Assembly: GCA_035293405.1 (NCBI GenBank)
Contig: DATDOE010000093.1
Coordinates: forward strand, 82,896-146,895
Origin: Gp6-AA40 sp035293405
GTDB taxonomy: Bacteria; Acidobacteriota; Vicinamibacteria; Vicinamibacterales; UBA2999
Direction: 5' to 3'
Length of the DNA stretch: 64,000 nucleotides
Part shown: positions 42,897-51,683 of the stretch, piece after piece
How the letters are laid out: each line of letters begins with the position of its first letter
Numbering within the stretch: position 1 is the stretch's first letter
Notes under the pieces: model-generated
Database searches by the model: none
What the model was told of the DNA's origin: nothing
What the model saw: the letters and a program-made list of their open reading frames with translations, nothing else
Made by a program: the position numbers and the translations under genes

Positions 42897-43685
42897 CTAG
42901 CGCCGGCCGCGCCCGTCTCCTCTGCCGAAGCGCGCCACCGGTTCGCCCGGGCCCATCGCAATCCTGTACGTCGCCGCATACCCTTCGCCCTCGTCCACGA
43001 CGGGGAGCACGAGCTGTGCTCCGCCCTCACGAAAGATCATGTCGCGTGCGTTCACCAGGCGTCGTCCCCGGTGAGCCGAATAGGGCTCGCGCGCGTGCAC
43101 GGTATCCGTCAGTTCATCGTTGAAGTAGAACTGCGAGGTGAACTCGTCGCTCCGTCCTTCAGCCGACGGCACACGGATCTTGAAGTGGATGTGCACCGCG
43201 CGTCCGCTGTACCAGCCGGGATAGATGGTCGTGAACCGCGCGCGGCCATTGGCATCGGTCACCTGATAGCCCCGCAGGAACTTCCGTCCCGTCGTATCGA
43301 CGTCGCGGTCCTTGACGTCAGAGTAGACGCCGGCGGCATCACACTGCCAGATGTCGACCTGCGCGCCTGGCAGCACTGCGCAGGCGCCGCTGGCCGTGAC
43401 CTGAGACACCGCCAGGTGCAACTCGAGTGGAATGCCACCGGTGGTGATCCCCGTGGCCGGATCCAATCGGATATCAGACCGCTGGAGCTGCTCGTCTACG
43501 AAGAACGGGCCTTCCGTCTGTCGCGGCTGCGCCACACAGTCGGGCGCGACCTGATCGAACGCGCCGGCTGGCGCCTGCCCCGCCGTGCGCTGTGACACTG
43601 CCGCAATCGCCGCGGACCCACCGAACAGCGCCACCAGCTCGCGGCGGGTCAACGAACGGCCCACGGGATGATCGTCGTTATGCAT
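42897..43685 (-). CDS. Intradiol ring-cleavage dioxygenase-like protein, exported
   Basis: 262 residues. A Tat-type start (SLTRRELVALFGGSAAIAAV) is followed by an intradiol beta-sandwich: TEGPFFVDEQLQRSDIR, LHLAVSQVTASGACAVLPGA, VDIWQCDAAGVYSD, and the iron site TTIYPGWYSGRAVHIHFKIR (Tyr and His ligands). These enzymes open catechol rings with Fe(III) and O2, but exported single-subunit members are poorly characterised. A tandem paralogue lies immediately upstream. Confidence 0.82.
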   Translation of the reverse strand: MHNDDHPVGRSLTRRELVALFGGSAAIAAVSQRTAGQAPAGAFDQVAPDCVAQPRQTEGPFFVDEQLQRSDIRLDPATGITTGGIPLELHLAVSQVTASGACAVLPGAQVDIWQCDAAGVYSDVKDRDVDTTGRKFLRGYQVTDANGRARFTTIYPGWYSGRAVHIHFKIRVPSAEGRSDEFTSQFYFNDELTDTVHAREPYSAHRGRRLVNARDMIFREGGAQLVLPVVDEGEGYAATYRIAMGPGEPVARFGRGDGRGRR

Positions 43686-43713
43686 GACTGCTCTCCTTCA
43701 CACCTGTGCGTCG

Positions 43714-44433
43714 CTACACCGAGACGCCGATTTGAAATGTGGCCGCGTAGCCGCTCGACGGACTTCCCGTCGGCGTGACCAGCTCCGACGCAAGGCTGTC
43801 GGAGAAAATGCCGTCGGACAGATTGCTCATCGGGTTCGTGCCTCTGGATGCGTAGACGCCGCTCGCATGCACGGCGTTGTTGATGGCTTCTGGAAACGCG
43901 ATCTGGGTGACTTTGATCGACCGTCCATTCACGGTCACTTCCGCATGGATGTGCGTCGCACGTCCCTGGTACCAGCCCGGATAGATCGTGGTGAACGTCA
44001 CCTCGCCGTTGGAGTCGGTCGTCTGGATTCCCCGCAGGAACGTCGCCGCTGTCTGTGAGCCGTACTGCGAGTAGTCGCCCGCCGAATCCACGTGCCAGAT
44101 CTCCACATCGGCGCTCGGCACGGCGGCGCAGCCAGTACCGACATTGACGACCTTGATCGTCAGCGTCAGCAGCGTTCCGATCCTGTTCTCGCGGATATCG
44201 CTGCGAACGAAGTCCGCGCGCGACGGATAGGGCCCGAGGGTCTCGGTCGGGGTCACGGTGCACGTCGCGTTCGTCGACGTCGTGGTTGTGCCGGTCGATG
44301 TGGTGGTCGATGGACTGGTCGGCGTGTCACCGCCGCAGCCAAGGGCCACCGTCGCGCCCGCAGCACCGAGCGCGCCGAGTGCTGCGCGACGCGTGAGCCG
44401 TGTGACGTGCGTGTCTCGTTCGTGGGTCGCCAT
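43714..44433 (-). CDS. Intradiol dioxygenase-like lipoprotein
   Basis: 239 residues. A twin-arginine signal (RLTRRAALGALGAAG) ends in a lipobox-like ALGCGGD, so it is possibly a Tat-exported lipoprotein. A Ser/Thr-rich linker (TPTSPSTTTSTGTTT) precedes a dioxygenase core: ETLGPYPSRADFVRSDIREN, AAVPSADVEIWHVDSAGDYS, TFTTIYPGWYQGRATHIHAE (iron ligands). It is a tandem paralogue of the downstream gene (28 bp apart); the pair is probably co-transcribed. Confidence 0.82.
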   Translation of the reverse strand: MATHERDTHVTRLTRRAALGALGAAGATVALGCGGDTPTSPSTTTSTGTTTTSTNATCTVTPTETLGPYPSRADFVRSDIRENRIGTLLTLTIKVVNVGTGCAAVPSADVEIWHVDSAGDYSQYGSQTAATFLRGIQTTDSNGEVTFTTIYPGWYQGRATHIHAEVTVNGRSIKVTQIAFPEAINNAVHASGVYASRGTNPMSNLSDGIFSDSLASELVTPTGSPSSGYAATFQIGVSV

Positions 44434-44584
44434 GTTCCTCCCTCTGATGACTCAATCTGACGGGAAGAATGTTGAGGAACTGTGACAATGGTTTGAAACG
44501 AGTGTGCCGCCGTCATCCGCAGAACTGGCGCATCGTTCCCACACTTTCGCAACATCTGTACGGCATCATCACGATACTCAGACG

Positions 44585-46030
44585 ATGGCCAGCACAGCCG
44601 CCCCAAGGTATCTCCCCTGGTACAGCAGCTTTTATTGGCGGATCGCGCTCAGCTTCGTCGTCTTTGTCGTGGTCGTGCTGATCGGCCAGAGCGTCATGGT
44701 GAGCTATATGGCGCGGTCGGGCGGCGGGCTCGCACCCGGGAACCCGAATGGCCTGGCCACCGCGATTGCCGCCGACCTCGGGCCCGCGCTGGCGCGTGAG
44801 CCGAATCTCGATCTGACGGCGTATCTCCGCCGCAACTATCCGGCGGTGCGGCAGCCACTGTTCCTGCTCATGACCGACGGCAGGCTCGCCGCGAGCTCCG
44901 CACAGCCGCTGCGCGACGACATTCGACGCCAGGTCCAGGCAGCGCTGGCGGGTGCCACGGCACAGGCCGCCCACGGCGATTCGCCAACCGGACCCGTCGT
45001 CACCGCACCAGTTCAGGTCGGCCGCGAACTGCGCGGCATGGTGGTGCTGCCGCCACCGCCGCCCCGCGGGATCCTGGCCGACGTTGGCGAGCTGCTGTCG
45101 CTGCCGGGAACGCTGGTGCTGATCACCGCGACCGCCATCGCCGCGATCGTGATCTTTGCGCCGGCACGGAATCGCCTGCGCGCGCTCGAACAGGCCGCGG
45201 AGCGATTGTGTGCTGGTCATCTCGATGCCCGCGCGCCCGAACGGGGACGCGACGAAATCGCCCGCGTGGCACGCGCGTTCAACCGCATGGCCGAGGATCT
45301 GGCCGCGCGGACCGACGCGCTGCAAGTGTCGGATCGCCTCAGGCGCCAGATGCTCGCCGATATCTCGCACGAGCTTCGAACGCCGCTGACCAGCATGCGC
45401 GGATACCTCGATACGCTGGACATGCCGGACCTCCGGCTGGACGAGGACAAGCGGCGCCGCTATCTCGATACCGTTCGCTGCGAAACCCGGCGCCTCGAGC
45501 GCATCGTCACGGACCTGCTCGATCTCGCGCGGTACGAGAACAGGGTCGCCTCGCTCGACGCACGCATCTTCGCCATCGAGCGTGTGTTCACGTCCGTCGT
45601 GCGCCGGCACGAGCGCGAGGCCGCGCTCTCCGGGATCGACATCCGGACCCACGTCGCGGAGTCGGCGGATCAACTGACCGCCGACCCCGACCGCATGGAG
45701 CAGGCGATCAGCAATCTGGTCGCGAACGCGGTGCGGCATACGCCCACGGGCGGCACGATCGATCTCGAGGCGACGGCCAGTGGTGATGCATATCGGTTGT
45801 CAGTGATCGACTCCGGCGCCGGGATCGCGCCCGGGCACATTGCCCACGTGTTCGAGCGGTTCTACAAGATCGACGCGTCGCGCGCAGCCGGGACAGGAGG
45901 GAGCGGCCTGGGACTGTCGATCGTGAAAGCGATCGTGGAGCGGCACGGCGGCACCATCGCTGTGACGAGCCGCCCCGGCAGGACGGAGTTCGTCATCACA
46001 CTGCCTCAGTCCGCATCCGCGAACTTGTAA
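44585..46030 (+). CDS. Sensor histidine kinase (HAMP, HisKA, HATPase)
   Basis: 481 residues from the ATG at 44585. TM1 (about 18-40), a periplasmic region (about 40-155), TM2 (about 160-185), a HAMP segment, a HisKA domain with the phospho-acceptor in DISHELRTPLTSMRGYL (His near 261), and a HATPase_c domain with N-box, RFYKIDAS and GGSGLGLSIVKAIVE. It would autophosphorylate on His in response to an envelope signal. It is convergent with the response regulator gene, the 3' ends overlapping by 25 bp, an unusual layout for a cognate pair. Confidence 0.92.
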   Translation: MASTAAPRYLPWYSSFYWRIALSFVVFVVVVLIGQSVMVSYMARSGGGLAPGNPNGLATAIAADLGPALAREPNLDLTAYLRRNYPAVRQPLFLLMTDGRLAASSAQPLRDDIRRQVQAALAGATAQAAHGDSPTGPVVTAPVQVGRELRGMVVLPPPPPRGILADVGELLSLPGTLVLITATAIAAIVIFAPARNRLRALEQAAERLCAGHLDARAPERGRDEIARVARAFNRMAEDLAARTDALQVSDRLRRQMLADISHELRTPLTSMRGYLDTLDMPDLRLDEDKRRRYLDTVRCETRRLERIVTDLLDLARYENRVASLDARIFAIERVFTSVVRRHEREAALSGIDIRTHVAESADQLTADPDRMEQAISNLVANAVRHTPTGGTIDLEATASGDAYRLSVIDSGAGIAPGHIAHVFERFYKIDASRAAGTGGSGLGLSIVKAIVERHGGTIAVTSRPGRTEFVITLPQSASANL

Positions 46031-46725
46031 CCCACGCCCCATGCCGTGAGGAGCATCTCGGGATCCTGCGGATCGCGCTCGATCTTTCGCCGCAGGCGGC
46101 TGATCACCGTGTCCACCGTCCGATCGGTGACGTAGGTATCGCCCCCCCAGACCTGTTGGAGAAGCGCCGCCCTCGTGAACACGACGCCAGGACGGGAGGC
46201 CAGCAGGTAGATGATGTCGAACTCCTGTTTCGTGAGCTCGACGATCTCACCACGCACCATGGCCTCGCGACGCTCGCGATCGAGAGAGAGTTGCCTCGAC
46301 TGGAGGGGCCCTGGCGATGGCTGCGTCGGTTCGGTCGAGCGCACGTGGCGCCGCATCAGGGCGCCCACGCGAGCCATCAGCTCGCGGATGCCAAACGGCT
46401 TGGTGAGGTAGTCGTCGGCGCCGCTCTCGAGGCCCAGCACTTTGTCGGCCTCGCCGTCGCGGGCGGTGAGCATCAGGATCGGGCTATCGACATTGGGCCC
46501 TCCTCCGCGGATCGCGCGACACACGCTGACGCCGTCAAGACCCGGCAGCATCACGTCCAGGAGGATCAGATCGAACGAGGTCGTGCGCGCCATCTCGAGC
46601 GCCTGCCGCCCGTCGCCGGCTTCATCGAGCGTAAAGCCGGCGAGCCCGAGATGGAGACGCAGGAGCTCGCGAATCGCGATCTCGTCTTCGACGACGAGAG
46701 CCCGGCGGGATACAGGTTGCGGCAC
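46006..46725 (-). CDS. OmpR/PhoB-family response regulator
   Basis: 239 residues from a GTG at 46725 (VPQPVSRRALVVEDE), chosen because the longer upstream frame has no sense. The receiver domain has VVEDE acids, the phospho-acceptor Asp in LILLDVMLPGLDG (near 52) and a Lys in DDYLTKPFG. The C-terminal winged helix (LTKQEFDIIYLLASRPGVVF, then YVTDRTVDTVISRLRRKIE) binds DNA. It is probably the partner of the kinase, though on the opposite strand. Confidence 0.92.
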   Translation of the reverse strand: MPQPVSRRALVVEDEIAIRELLRLHLGLAGFTLDEAGDGRQALEMARTTSFDLILLDVMLPGLDGVSVCRAIRGGGPNVDSPILMLTARDGEADKVLGLESGADDYLTKPFGIRELMARVGALMRRHVRSTEPTQPSPGPLQSRQLSLDRERREAMVRGEIVELTKQEFDIIYLLASRPGVVFTRAALLQQVWGGDTYVTDRTVDTVISRLRRKIERDPQDPEMLLTAWGVGYKFADAD

Positions 46726-46777
46726 CCGGATATTGTCCGTCAGCCGCGCCGCGGTGCGAGGGCATCGGTTGCCGACG

Positions 46778-47452
46778 TCAGTACTGCCTGAACGTGAGGT
46801 TGAAGCGACCGTCGATCCCGAGCGGGCGCGGCGCGCTGTTCGGAATGATGCGCGACACCCCGTGATAGCGAAGCCGGGCCTCTCCGCCGAACACGAACGC
46901 ATCGCCGGATTCGAGCAGGAAGGCCTCGACGGGCTCGCGCCGCTTCAACCCGCCGAACAGAAACCGCGCGGTGTTGCCAAGCGAGATCGACACGACTGGC
47001 TTCCCCGCCTCCAGCGATGCCGGGCTCTCGTCCTTGTCCTGATGGAGGCCCATTCGGCCGTCCGACCCGTAGAAGTTGATCAGGCAGAGGTCCGGGCGGC
47101 ACGCAAAGCCGGCCTCGCGCGCCGCCGCCGCGGCCAGCGAAACCCATTCCTCCGGCACCGGCGCCACGGGAGCATCGTCGTGATCCGCGCGGGTTGAGAC
47201 GTACTGATAGGTCAGGGGATTCCAGTGGCGGCCGAGGCAGGTCATCCGCACGTGCATCTTCCCGCCTCCACGGACGGTCGGTACGTATCCGCCGCCGGGG
47301 CCGTCCATGATCGCCTGGCAGCGGGCGACAAGGGAGCGTTGGTCGTCGAGCGAAAGCCATTCCTTGAGCCACACCGCTCCCGGGGCGACTTCGATCGTCT
47401 GGCGTGCTCGCGGGAGGACGCCAAGGAGGTCCAACGTGGAGTGGTCAGGCAT
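46778..47452 (-). CDS. alkB: AlkB-like 2-oxoglutarate/Fe(II) dioxygenase
   Basis: 224 residues from the ATG at 47452, which overlaps the stop of the hydrolase-LuxR gene by 8 bp. Iron ligands are in GLHQDKDE (HxD, near 136) and YHGVSRI (His). The 2OG-binding Arg region is the C-terminal GRFNLTFRQY. LCLINFYGSDGRMG precedes the site. AlkB reverses N-methyl damage such as 1-methyladenine and 3-methylcytosine in DNA or RNA by oxidative demethylation. Length and motifs match E. coli AlkB. Confidence 0.9.
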   Translation of the reverse strand: MPDHSTLDLLGVLPRARQTIEVAPGAVWLKEWLSLDDQRSLVARCQAIMDGPGGGYVPTVRGGGKMHVRMTCLGRHWNPLTYQYVSTRADHDDAPVAPVPEEWVSLAAAAAREAGFACRPDLCLINFYGSDGRMGLHQDKDESPASLEAGKPVVSISLGNTARFLFGGLKRREPVEAFLLESGDAFVFGGEARLRYHGVSRIIPNSAPRPLGIDGRFNLTFRQY

Positions 47453-48542
47453 CGCGGCGAGGACCCGATGGTGCAAAGCCGCGATCGCGCGCGAACACAA
47501 TCGCCTGTGCGCGCGACCACACGCCGAGCTTGTCGAACACGTTCGACAGATGGTTGCGAACCGTCTTGTCGCTGATCGACAGGCGTTCCGCGATCTGGGC
47601 GTTAGCGAGTCCCTCCGCGATGAGTGAGAGGATCTCGCGCTCACGCCGCGACAACGAGCCGAACGCCGGGTCCTCACCCGACGCTGGTGCCTTCACGTCC
47701 ATGAAGTCGAGCACCGCCTCGCAGAACCGCTCCCACGCGGGTTCGTTCTCGAGCAGGACGTGGTTCCCCGAGTCCAGCTCGACGAACTGCGCACCGGGAA
47801 TCCCGGCGGCAAGCAGATGCCCTTCCGTGATCGGCGTTACCACGTCGTCGCGTGCGTGCAGGACCAGCGTGGGCACGCGCACCTGTGCGAGCAGATCCTG
47901 GACGTCAACCTCGGCGCGCGCACGTAACAGGCGCGAAGCGGTTTCAGGTGACGAGGTCTTCCGGCACAGCTCGTTGAACCAGGCCAGTTGCTGCTCGGTC
48001 GCTCCCGGAACAAAACGCGAGGTGAAGACCTGACGGAATGCAGGGTTGTCCCGACCCCAGCCGTAGCGCGCCAGGTCCACGATGGCTTCGTACTCGCGGG
48101 TGTGATCGGGATTGCCTCGACGCGCCCAGCCCTTCGGATACCCGCCGTACAGCATCAGGCGCGACACCCGCTCGGGATGGCGCACGGCATACGACACACA
48201 CGCAGCGGCACCCTGCGAGATCCCGAGAAGCGCGAAAGGCTCCTCGGGCGCCGAGGCGTCAACCACCGCTTCGAGATCCTCGACCCACCGATCGGACGAC
48301 ACGTCCGCGACGTTCCAGTCGGTCATCCCGCAGCCGCGCTCGTCATAGCGAATGAAGTGGAAGTGGTCGGCAAAGAAGCGGATCCAGTGGCGCCAGACGG
48401 GACTTTCCCAGTCGTACTCGAGATGGGTCAGCCAGTTCGCCGCTTTGATGAGCGTCGGGCCCATGCCGACGTCGGCCCAGGCAACCTGGACGCCATCGGG
48501 TGTGACGAGGTAGCGCACGCGCTGGCGCGTGGGTTTGTCCAT
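47445..48542 (-). CDS. Alpha/beta-hydrolase fused to a LuxR-type DNA-binding domain
   Basis: 365 residues from the ATG at 48542. Residues about 1-285 are an alpha/beta hydrolase: nucleophile elbow GISQGAA (Ser near 110), acid in LHARDDVV and His in DSGNHVLL. Residues about 300-365 are a GerE/LuxR helix-turn-helix: LSRREREILSLIAEGLANAQ, then AERLSISDKTVRNHLSNVFD. This combination, a hydrolase or adenylate-cyclase-neighbour regulator, is known in actinobacteria and acidobacteria. Its ligand and targets are unknown. The downstream alkB overlaps, so it may be in the same operon. Confidence 0.85.
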   Translation of the reverse strand: MDKPTRQRVRYLVTPDGVQVAWADVGMGPTLIKAANWLTHLEYDWESPVWRHWIRFFADHFHFIRYDERGCGMTDWNVADVSSDRWVEDLEAVVDASAPEEPFALLGISQGAAACVSYAVRHPERVSRLMLYGGYPKGWARRGNPDHTREYEAIVDLARYGWGRDNPAFRQVFTSRFVPGATEQQLAWFNELCRKTSSPETASRLLRARAEVDVQDLLAQVRVPTLVLHARDDVVTPITEGHLLAAGIPGAQFVELDSGNHVLLENEPAWERFCEAVLDFMDVKAPASGEDPAFGSLSRREREILSLIAEGLANAQIAERLSISDKTVRNHLSNVFDKLGVWSRAQAIVFARDRGFAPSGPRRDA

Positions 48543-48680
48543 GGCCCTGCCTGGGGACGGACGCAAGCGGGACGCGTGTCCTATGCCGCGGCGCGGCTTT
48601 CCGCCTCGACCGGGACAGAGTTCCCATGGTCCCGCGGCCGCCACGATTCTATCGTCCGTATCAGCCTGAGGAGAAATGTC

Positions 48681-49460
48681 ATGCTGAAACGGACCACGTT
48701 CTTCGCCTACAGCGTTCTGGCGTACCTGACGTTCTTCGCGACGTTCCTGTGCGCGATCGGATTCATCGGCAACATTGGCGTGCCGACGAGCCTCGACGGC
48801 CCGCCGGCCGGGTCAGTCATCACGGCACTCGCCATTGATGCGCTGCTCCTGATGCTGTTCGCCGTGCAGCACAGCGTCATGGCGCGGAAGTGGTTCAAGG
48901 ACCGCTGGACGCGCATCGTCCCGAGGCCGATCGAGCGATCGACCTACGTGCTCTTCTCGAGCCTGGCGCTCATCCTGCTGTTCTGGCAATGGCAGCCGAT
49001 TGGCGGCACCATCTGGTCGGTCGAGAACACGCCGGGACGGATCCTGCTCTATGGGGGCTTCGCGTTCGGCTGGGGGCTGGTGCTCGTCACCACGTTCCTG
49101 ATCGATCACTTCGATCTGTTCGGACTCAGGCAGGCCTGGCTGTTCCTGCTGGGCCGGTCGTACACCGCCCGCGAGTTCGTGACGCCCGGACCGTATCGAA
49201 TGGTCCGGCACCCGCTGTACGTCGGCTGGTTCTTCGCCTTCTGGATGACGCCGACGATGACGGTGTCGCACCTCGTGTTCGCGGTGGCGACGACGCTGTA
49301 TATCCTGGTGGCGATCCAGTTCGAGGAACACGACCTCGTGCGGGAGCACGGAATGGCCTACGAGAGCTACCGACGGCACGTGCCGATGCTCGTGCCGTCG
49401 CTGCTGCGGCCGCGCGGCAGCAACGTCGCCGCGCACACGCCACTGCCGTCGAAGCGATGA
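48681..49460 (+). CDS. mddA: Methanethiol S-methyltransferase (MddA-like)
   Basis: 259 residues from the ATG at 48681 with GAGGAGA upstream. There are five to six transmembrane helices; the C-terminal isoprenylcysteine-methyltransferase-like region has FVTPGPYRMVRHPLYVGWFF, then the EEHDLVREHG motif and YESYRRHVP. This agrees with MddA, which methylates methanethiol with SAM to give dimethylsulfide in the inner membrane, and with close NnrU-type relatives. It is divergent from the hydrolase-LuxR gene. Confidence 0.8.
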   Translation: MLKRTTFFAYSVLAYLTFFATFLCAIGFIGNIGVPTSLDGPPAGSVITALAIDALLLMLFAVQHSVMARKWFKDRWTRIVPRPIERSTYVLFSSLALILLFWQWQPIGGTIWSVENTPGRILLYGGFAFGWGLVLVTTFLIDHFDLFGLRQAWLFLLGRSYTAREFVTPGPYRMVRHPLYVGWFFAFWMTPTMTVSHLVFAVATTLYILVAIQFEEHDLVREHGMAYESYRRHVPMLVPSLLRPRGSNVAAHTPLPSKR

Positions 49461-49564
49461 CATCGCAGGATCCAAGAAGCCAAAACGCAGAGAACGCTGA
49501 GAGGCAGAGAATCGCAGAGAAGACAGCCACGGGTGACGCCGGCCCAACGGCCGGCTCATGGATC

Positions 49565-49597
49565 GAACCGGACAGGCGGGTCTCCCGCATCCGGCTC
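49565..49597 (-). ncRNA. Group II intron domain V
   Basis: Minus strand, 33 nt, beginning GAGCCGGATGCGGG and ending TGTCCGGTTC. The two ends pair (GAGCCGGA/TCCGGTTC), the AGC catalytic triad is present, and the distal stem GCGGG(A)/CCCGC is closed by a GAGA tetraloop. This is the standard domain V, 16 nt past the reverse transcriptase stop. Confidence 0.85.
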
Positions 49598-49610
49598 TCC
49601 AGTCGAGAAG

Positions 49611-50945
49611 TCACCTGACATAGGACCGACGGACAGCCGCATGGGCCTGCGTTAAGGAAAGCAGTCCCTGCGCCGTAAAGAAGCGACGAGGCCACTGATG
49701 ATGGTCGAATCGAATGCTCCGGCCACGCCGCCCCAGTCGATGTCGCAGGAGGCACCGCAATCGCATGCGCACCCACGCATCGATCGGGACAAACGCGTGC
49801 GCACGGCCGTGTTTGAAATACTCAAACCAGCCGCGGAGGATTCGATTGAGGTCGTCGATGATGGCCGCGAGGCTGTGCCCGTGGGTGCGTCGGGTCGTCT
49901 GACGCACCGCGTCTTTGAGCTTCGTCAGGCTCTTCGTGCGAGGCAGTCGATAGCGCCGCTCGAAGTGATACCCGAGGAAGTCAAAGCCGCCGGGATGCGG
50001 CAGATCCACGAGATGCGTTTTCTCGGGATGCAGCCGCAGGCCTGCCGCCTCCGTCCACCGACGCACGATCGCCAGTGCCTGCTGCGCGTCCTCTGGCGTG
50101 CGACACAGGACGACGAAGTCGTCGGCGTAGCGCACCATCTCGTAGCCCGCGTCGGCCATGGCGTGGTCGAGCGGGTCGAGATACAGATTGGCGAGCAGGG
50201 GGCTGATGACCGCACCTTGCGGGGTCCCCTCCTCGACGGTCCACTGCGCCAATCCTTCGAAGATGGGCTGGTGCAGGAACGCGTCGACGAGGGCGAGCAC
50301 CCGCCCGTCGCTGACGGTCGACGCCACCCGCGCCCGCAACGGCGCGTGCGGGATGGTGTCGAAATACGCCTGCAGGTCCGCGTCGACGACGTAGCGATAG
50401 CCGGCACGCAGCAGCGTGTCCACCCGACGCAACGCATCTTTGGCGCCGCGACCCGGACGAAACCCATAGCTGTGCGCGGCGAACGTGCGGTCGAAGATCG
50501 GATCCAACACCAGGCGCAGGGCGGTTTGCACAACGCGGTCTCGCACGGTCGGAATCCCGAGCGGGCGCCGCTCACGCGGGCCTTTCGGAATCCAGTGCCG
50601 TCGGATCGGCTGCGGACGGTACGTCCCGTCCCGCAGCGTCGCCGACAGCGTCGCGAGATGCGCGTCGAGTCGCGCCGCATACATTGCGACCGTCACATGG
50701 TCCACACCCGCCGCTCCACGATTCGCCTTCACCCGCGCGAAGGCCGCCCGCAGCGTCGGCACGGCGCAGACCTTATCCATCAAGGTGTACCAGCGCCCTC
50801 CTCTCACGCCCTCTTCGAGCGCCGTCAGCATGCGCTCCGTCCACACCTCAGGTGCCGTCCAGGCCCAGCGGGCTCGGACCGCGCCGACAGGACTAGCCCC
50901 GGCGGGCACTGGTGTCGGCTGGGATGTCTGTGATGCGTCCGTCAC
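49611..50945 (-). CDS. ltrA: Group II intron reverse transcriptase/maturase
   Basis: 444 residues. The reverse-transcriptase domain has RHWIPKGPRERRPLGIPTVR, then DADLQAYFDTIPH, GTPQGAVISPLLANLYLDPL and the catalytic YADD in VRYADDFVVLC (near residue 272). The maturase (X) domain has LRGWFEYFKHG. There is no C-terminal HNH endonuclease domain, so mobility would rely on hairpin or replication-fork targets. The gene lies between the 5' RNA part of the intron and domain V. Confidence 0.93.
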   Translation of the reverse strand: MTDASQTSQPTPVPAGASPVGAVRARWAWTAPEVWTERMLTALEEGVRGGRWYTLMDKVCAVPTLRAAFARVKANRGAAGVDHVTVAMYAARLDAHLATLSATLRDGTYRPQPIRRHWIPKGPRERRPLGIPTVRDRVVQTALRLVLDPIFDRTFAAHSYGFRPGRGAKDALRRVDTLLRAGYRYVVDADLQAYFDTIPHAPLRARVASTVSDGRVLALVDAFLHQPIFEGLAQWTVEEGTPQGAVISPLLANLYLDPLDHAMADAGYEMVRYADDFVVLCRTPEDAQQALAIVRRWTEAAGLRLHPEKTHLVDLPHPGGFDFLGYHFERRYRLPRTKSLTKLKDAVRQTTRRTHGHSLAAIIDDLNRILRGWFEYFKHGRAHAFVPIDAWVRMRLRCLLRHRLGRRGRSIRFDHHQWPRRFFTAQGLLSLTQAHAAVRRSYVR

Positions 50946-51515
50946 GCCTTCCTCTTCCTGCGCCCCTTTGCTCCACGCCCGTTACGGCGCTTCCTCGCTC
51001 CTATGGGCGCTCTGACTCCTGCGCGGCGGCTCTTCGGCTCCCGTGAGCATGAACACCGTCCGTATTTCCGCGCAGGCCTCCCTGCGTCCTGTGTCATGCC
51101 GTCATGACCATTCCGTCTCCACCCACCTGACGTGCCCCGGCCTCGCTTTCCCACGCTACCCCTCAGCGAGGACCGGTTCCCCGCAGCGCTGCGGGTTGAG
51201 ATTTCGCCATCTGGATGCAGGCTCATCGCTCACGTCCGGCCGTATCGAGTTCGTCATCCTACGGACTGGTCACTCCCCGTCGATTGCTCTCCACCTCGCC
51301 TCGCGGCGACGCAGTTATCGTTGGGTACGGGCCGGAGAGCGTATGCCCGGAGAGGACTTCCACCTCTCTGTCATGACACCCTTGCAGGCGCACATCCCTG
51401 CCGCGCGAAACGCGGTCACCCGTGTCTCCCTCCGCGTAACCCCTGCGTACCTCTGCGATCCCTGCGGTGATCTTGTCTCCGCGCGCTCGGCTGCCTCTGC
51501 GCGCTCGCGTGGTGT

Positions 51516-51683
51516 CGATGCCCGACGGAGGGTGACGAACTTGGTAGCAGAAAGGGGCGATCCGACAAAGACGGCGGGCGGCTGAGGAAGCACGCTCCGG
51601 TGTGCTAGGGTACGCGAGTATTCATAGGGGGCGAGCCTCGATGCGCGCCCCCGCCGGTTACGCGTCCCCTGTCGTGCGCGCCT
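51516..51683. other. Leader between palindromic element and protease gene
   Basis: Sequence downstream of the repeat flank with no gene of its own. A possible rightward promoter region for the protease gene lies near 51,605-51,660, but no element is clear enough to define. Confidence 0.4.

Larger units (their letters stand above)
49541..51393 (-). mobile_element. Group II intron with EN-less reverse transcriptase
   Basis: On the minus strand the 5' end is GTGCGCCTGCAAGGG at 51,393 (consensus GUGYG). About 450 nt of structured RNA precede the reverse transcriptase gene, and a domain V ends at 49,565. The exact 3' boundary is uncertain (about 49,541-49,564). The 5' exon is a CCGCG/CGCGG hairpin of a repeated palindromic element, a target of the kind used by class C introns, which insert after hairpins. 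Domain VI is not clearly separable from the target repeat. Confidence 0.8.
49466..51515. repeat. Composite palindromic repeat element, copy 2 (interrupted by the intron)
   Basis: Left flank 49,466-49,530 carries CGCAGAG-type repeats, then CACGGGTGACGCCGGCC and a GCCGGCC hairpin (49,531-49,562). The right end 51,394-51,428 has the CCGCG/CGCGG hairpin, then TCACCCGTGTCTCCCTCC and a CTCTGCG-type flank to 51,515. The two ends match copy 1 (13,975-14,290). The group II intron lies between them. Confidence 0.75.

Noticed and set aside
49611..50945. Retron or diversity-generating retroelement
   Set aside because: The reverse transcriptase has a maturase domain and is followed by an intron domain V. 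No msr/msd-like RNA, template/variable repeat pair or target gene is present.
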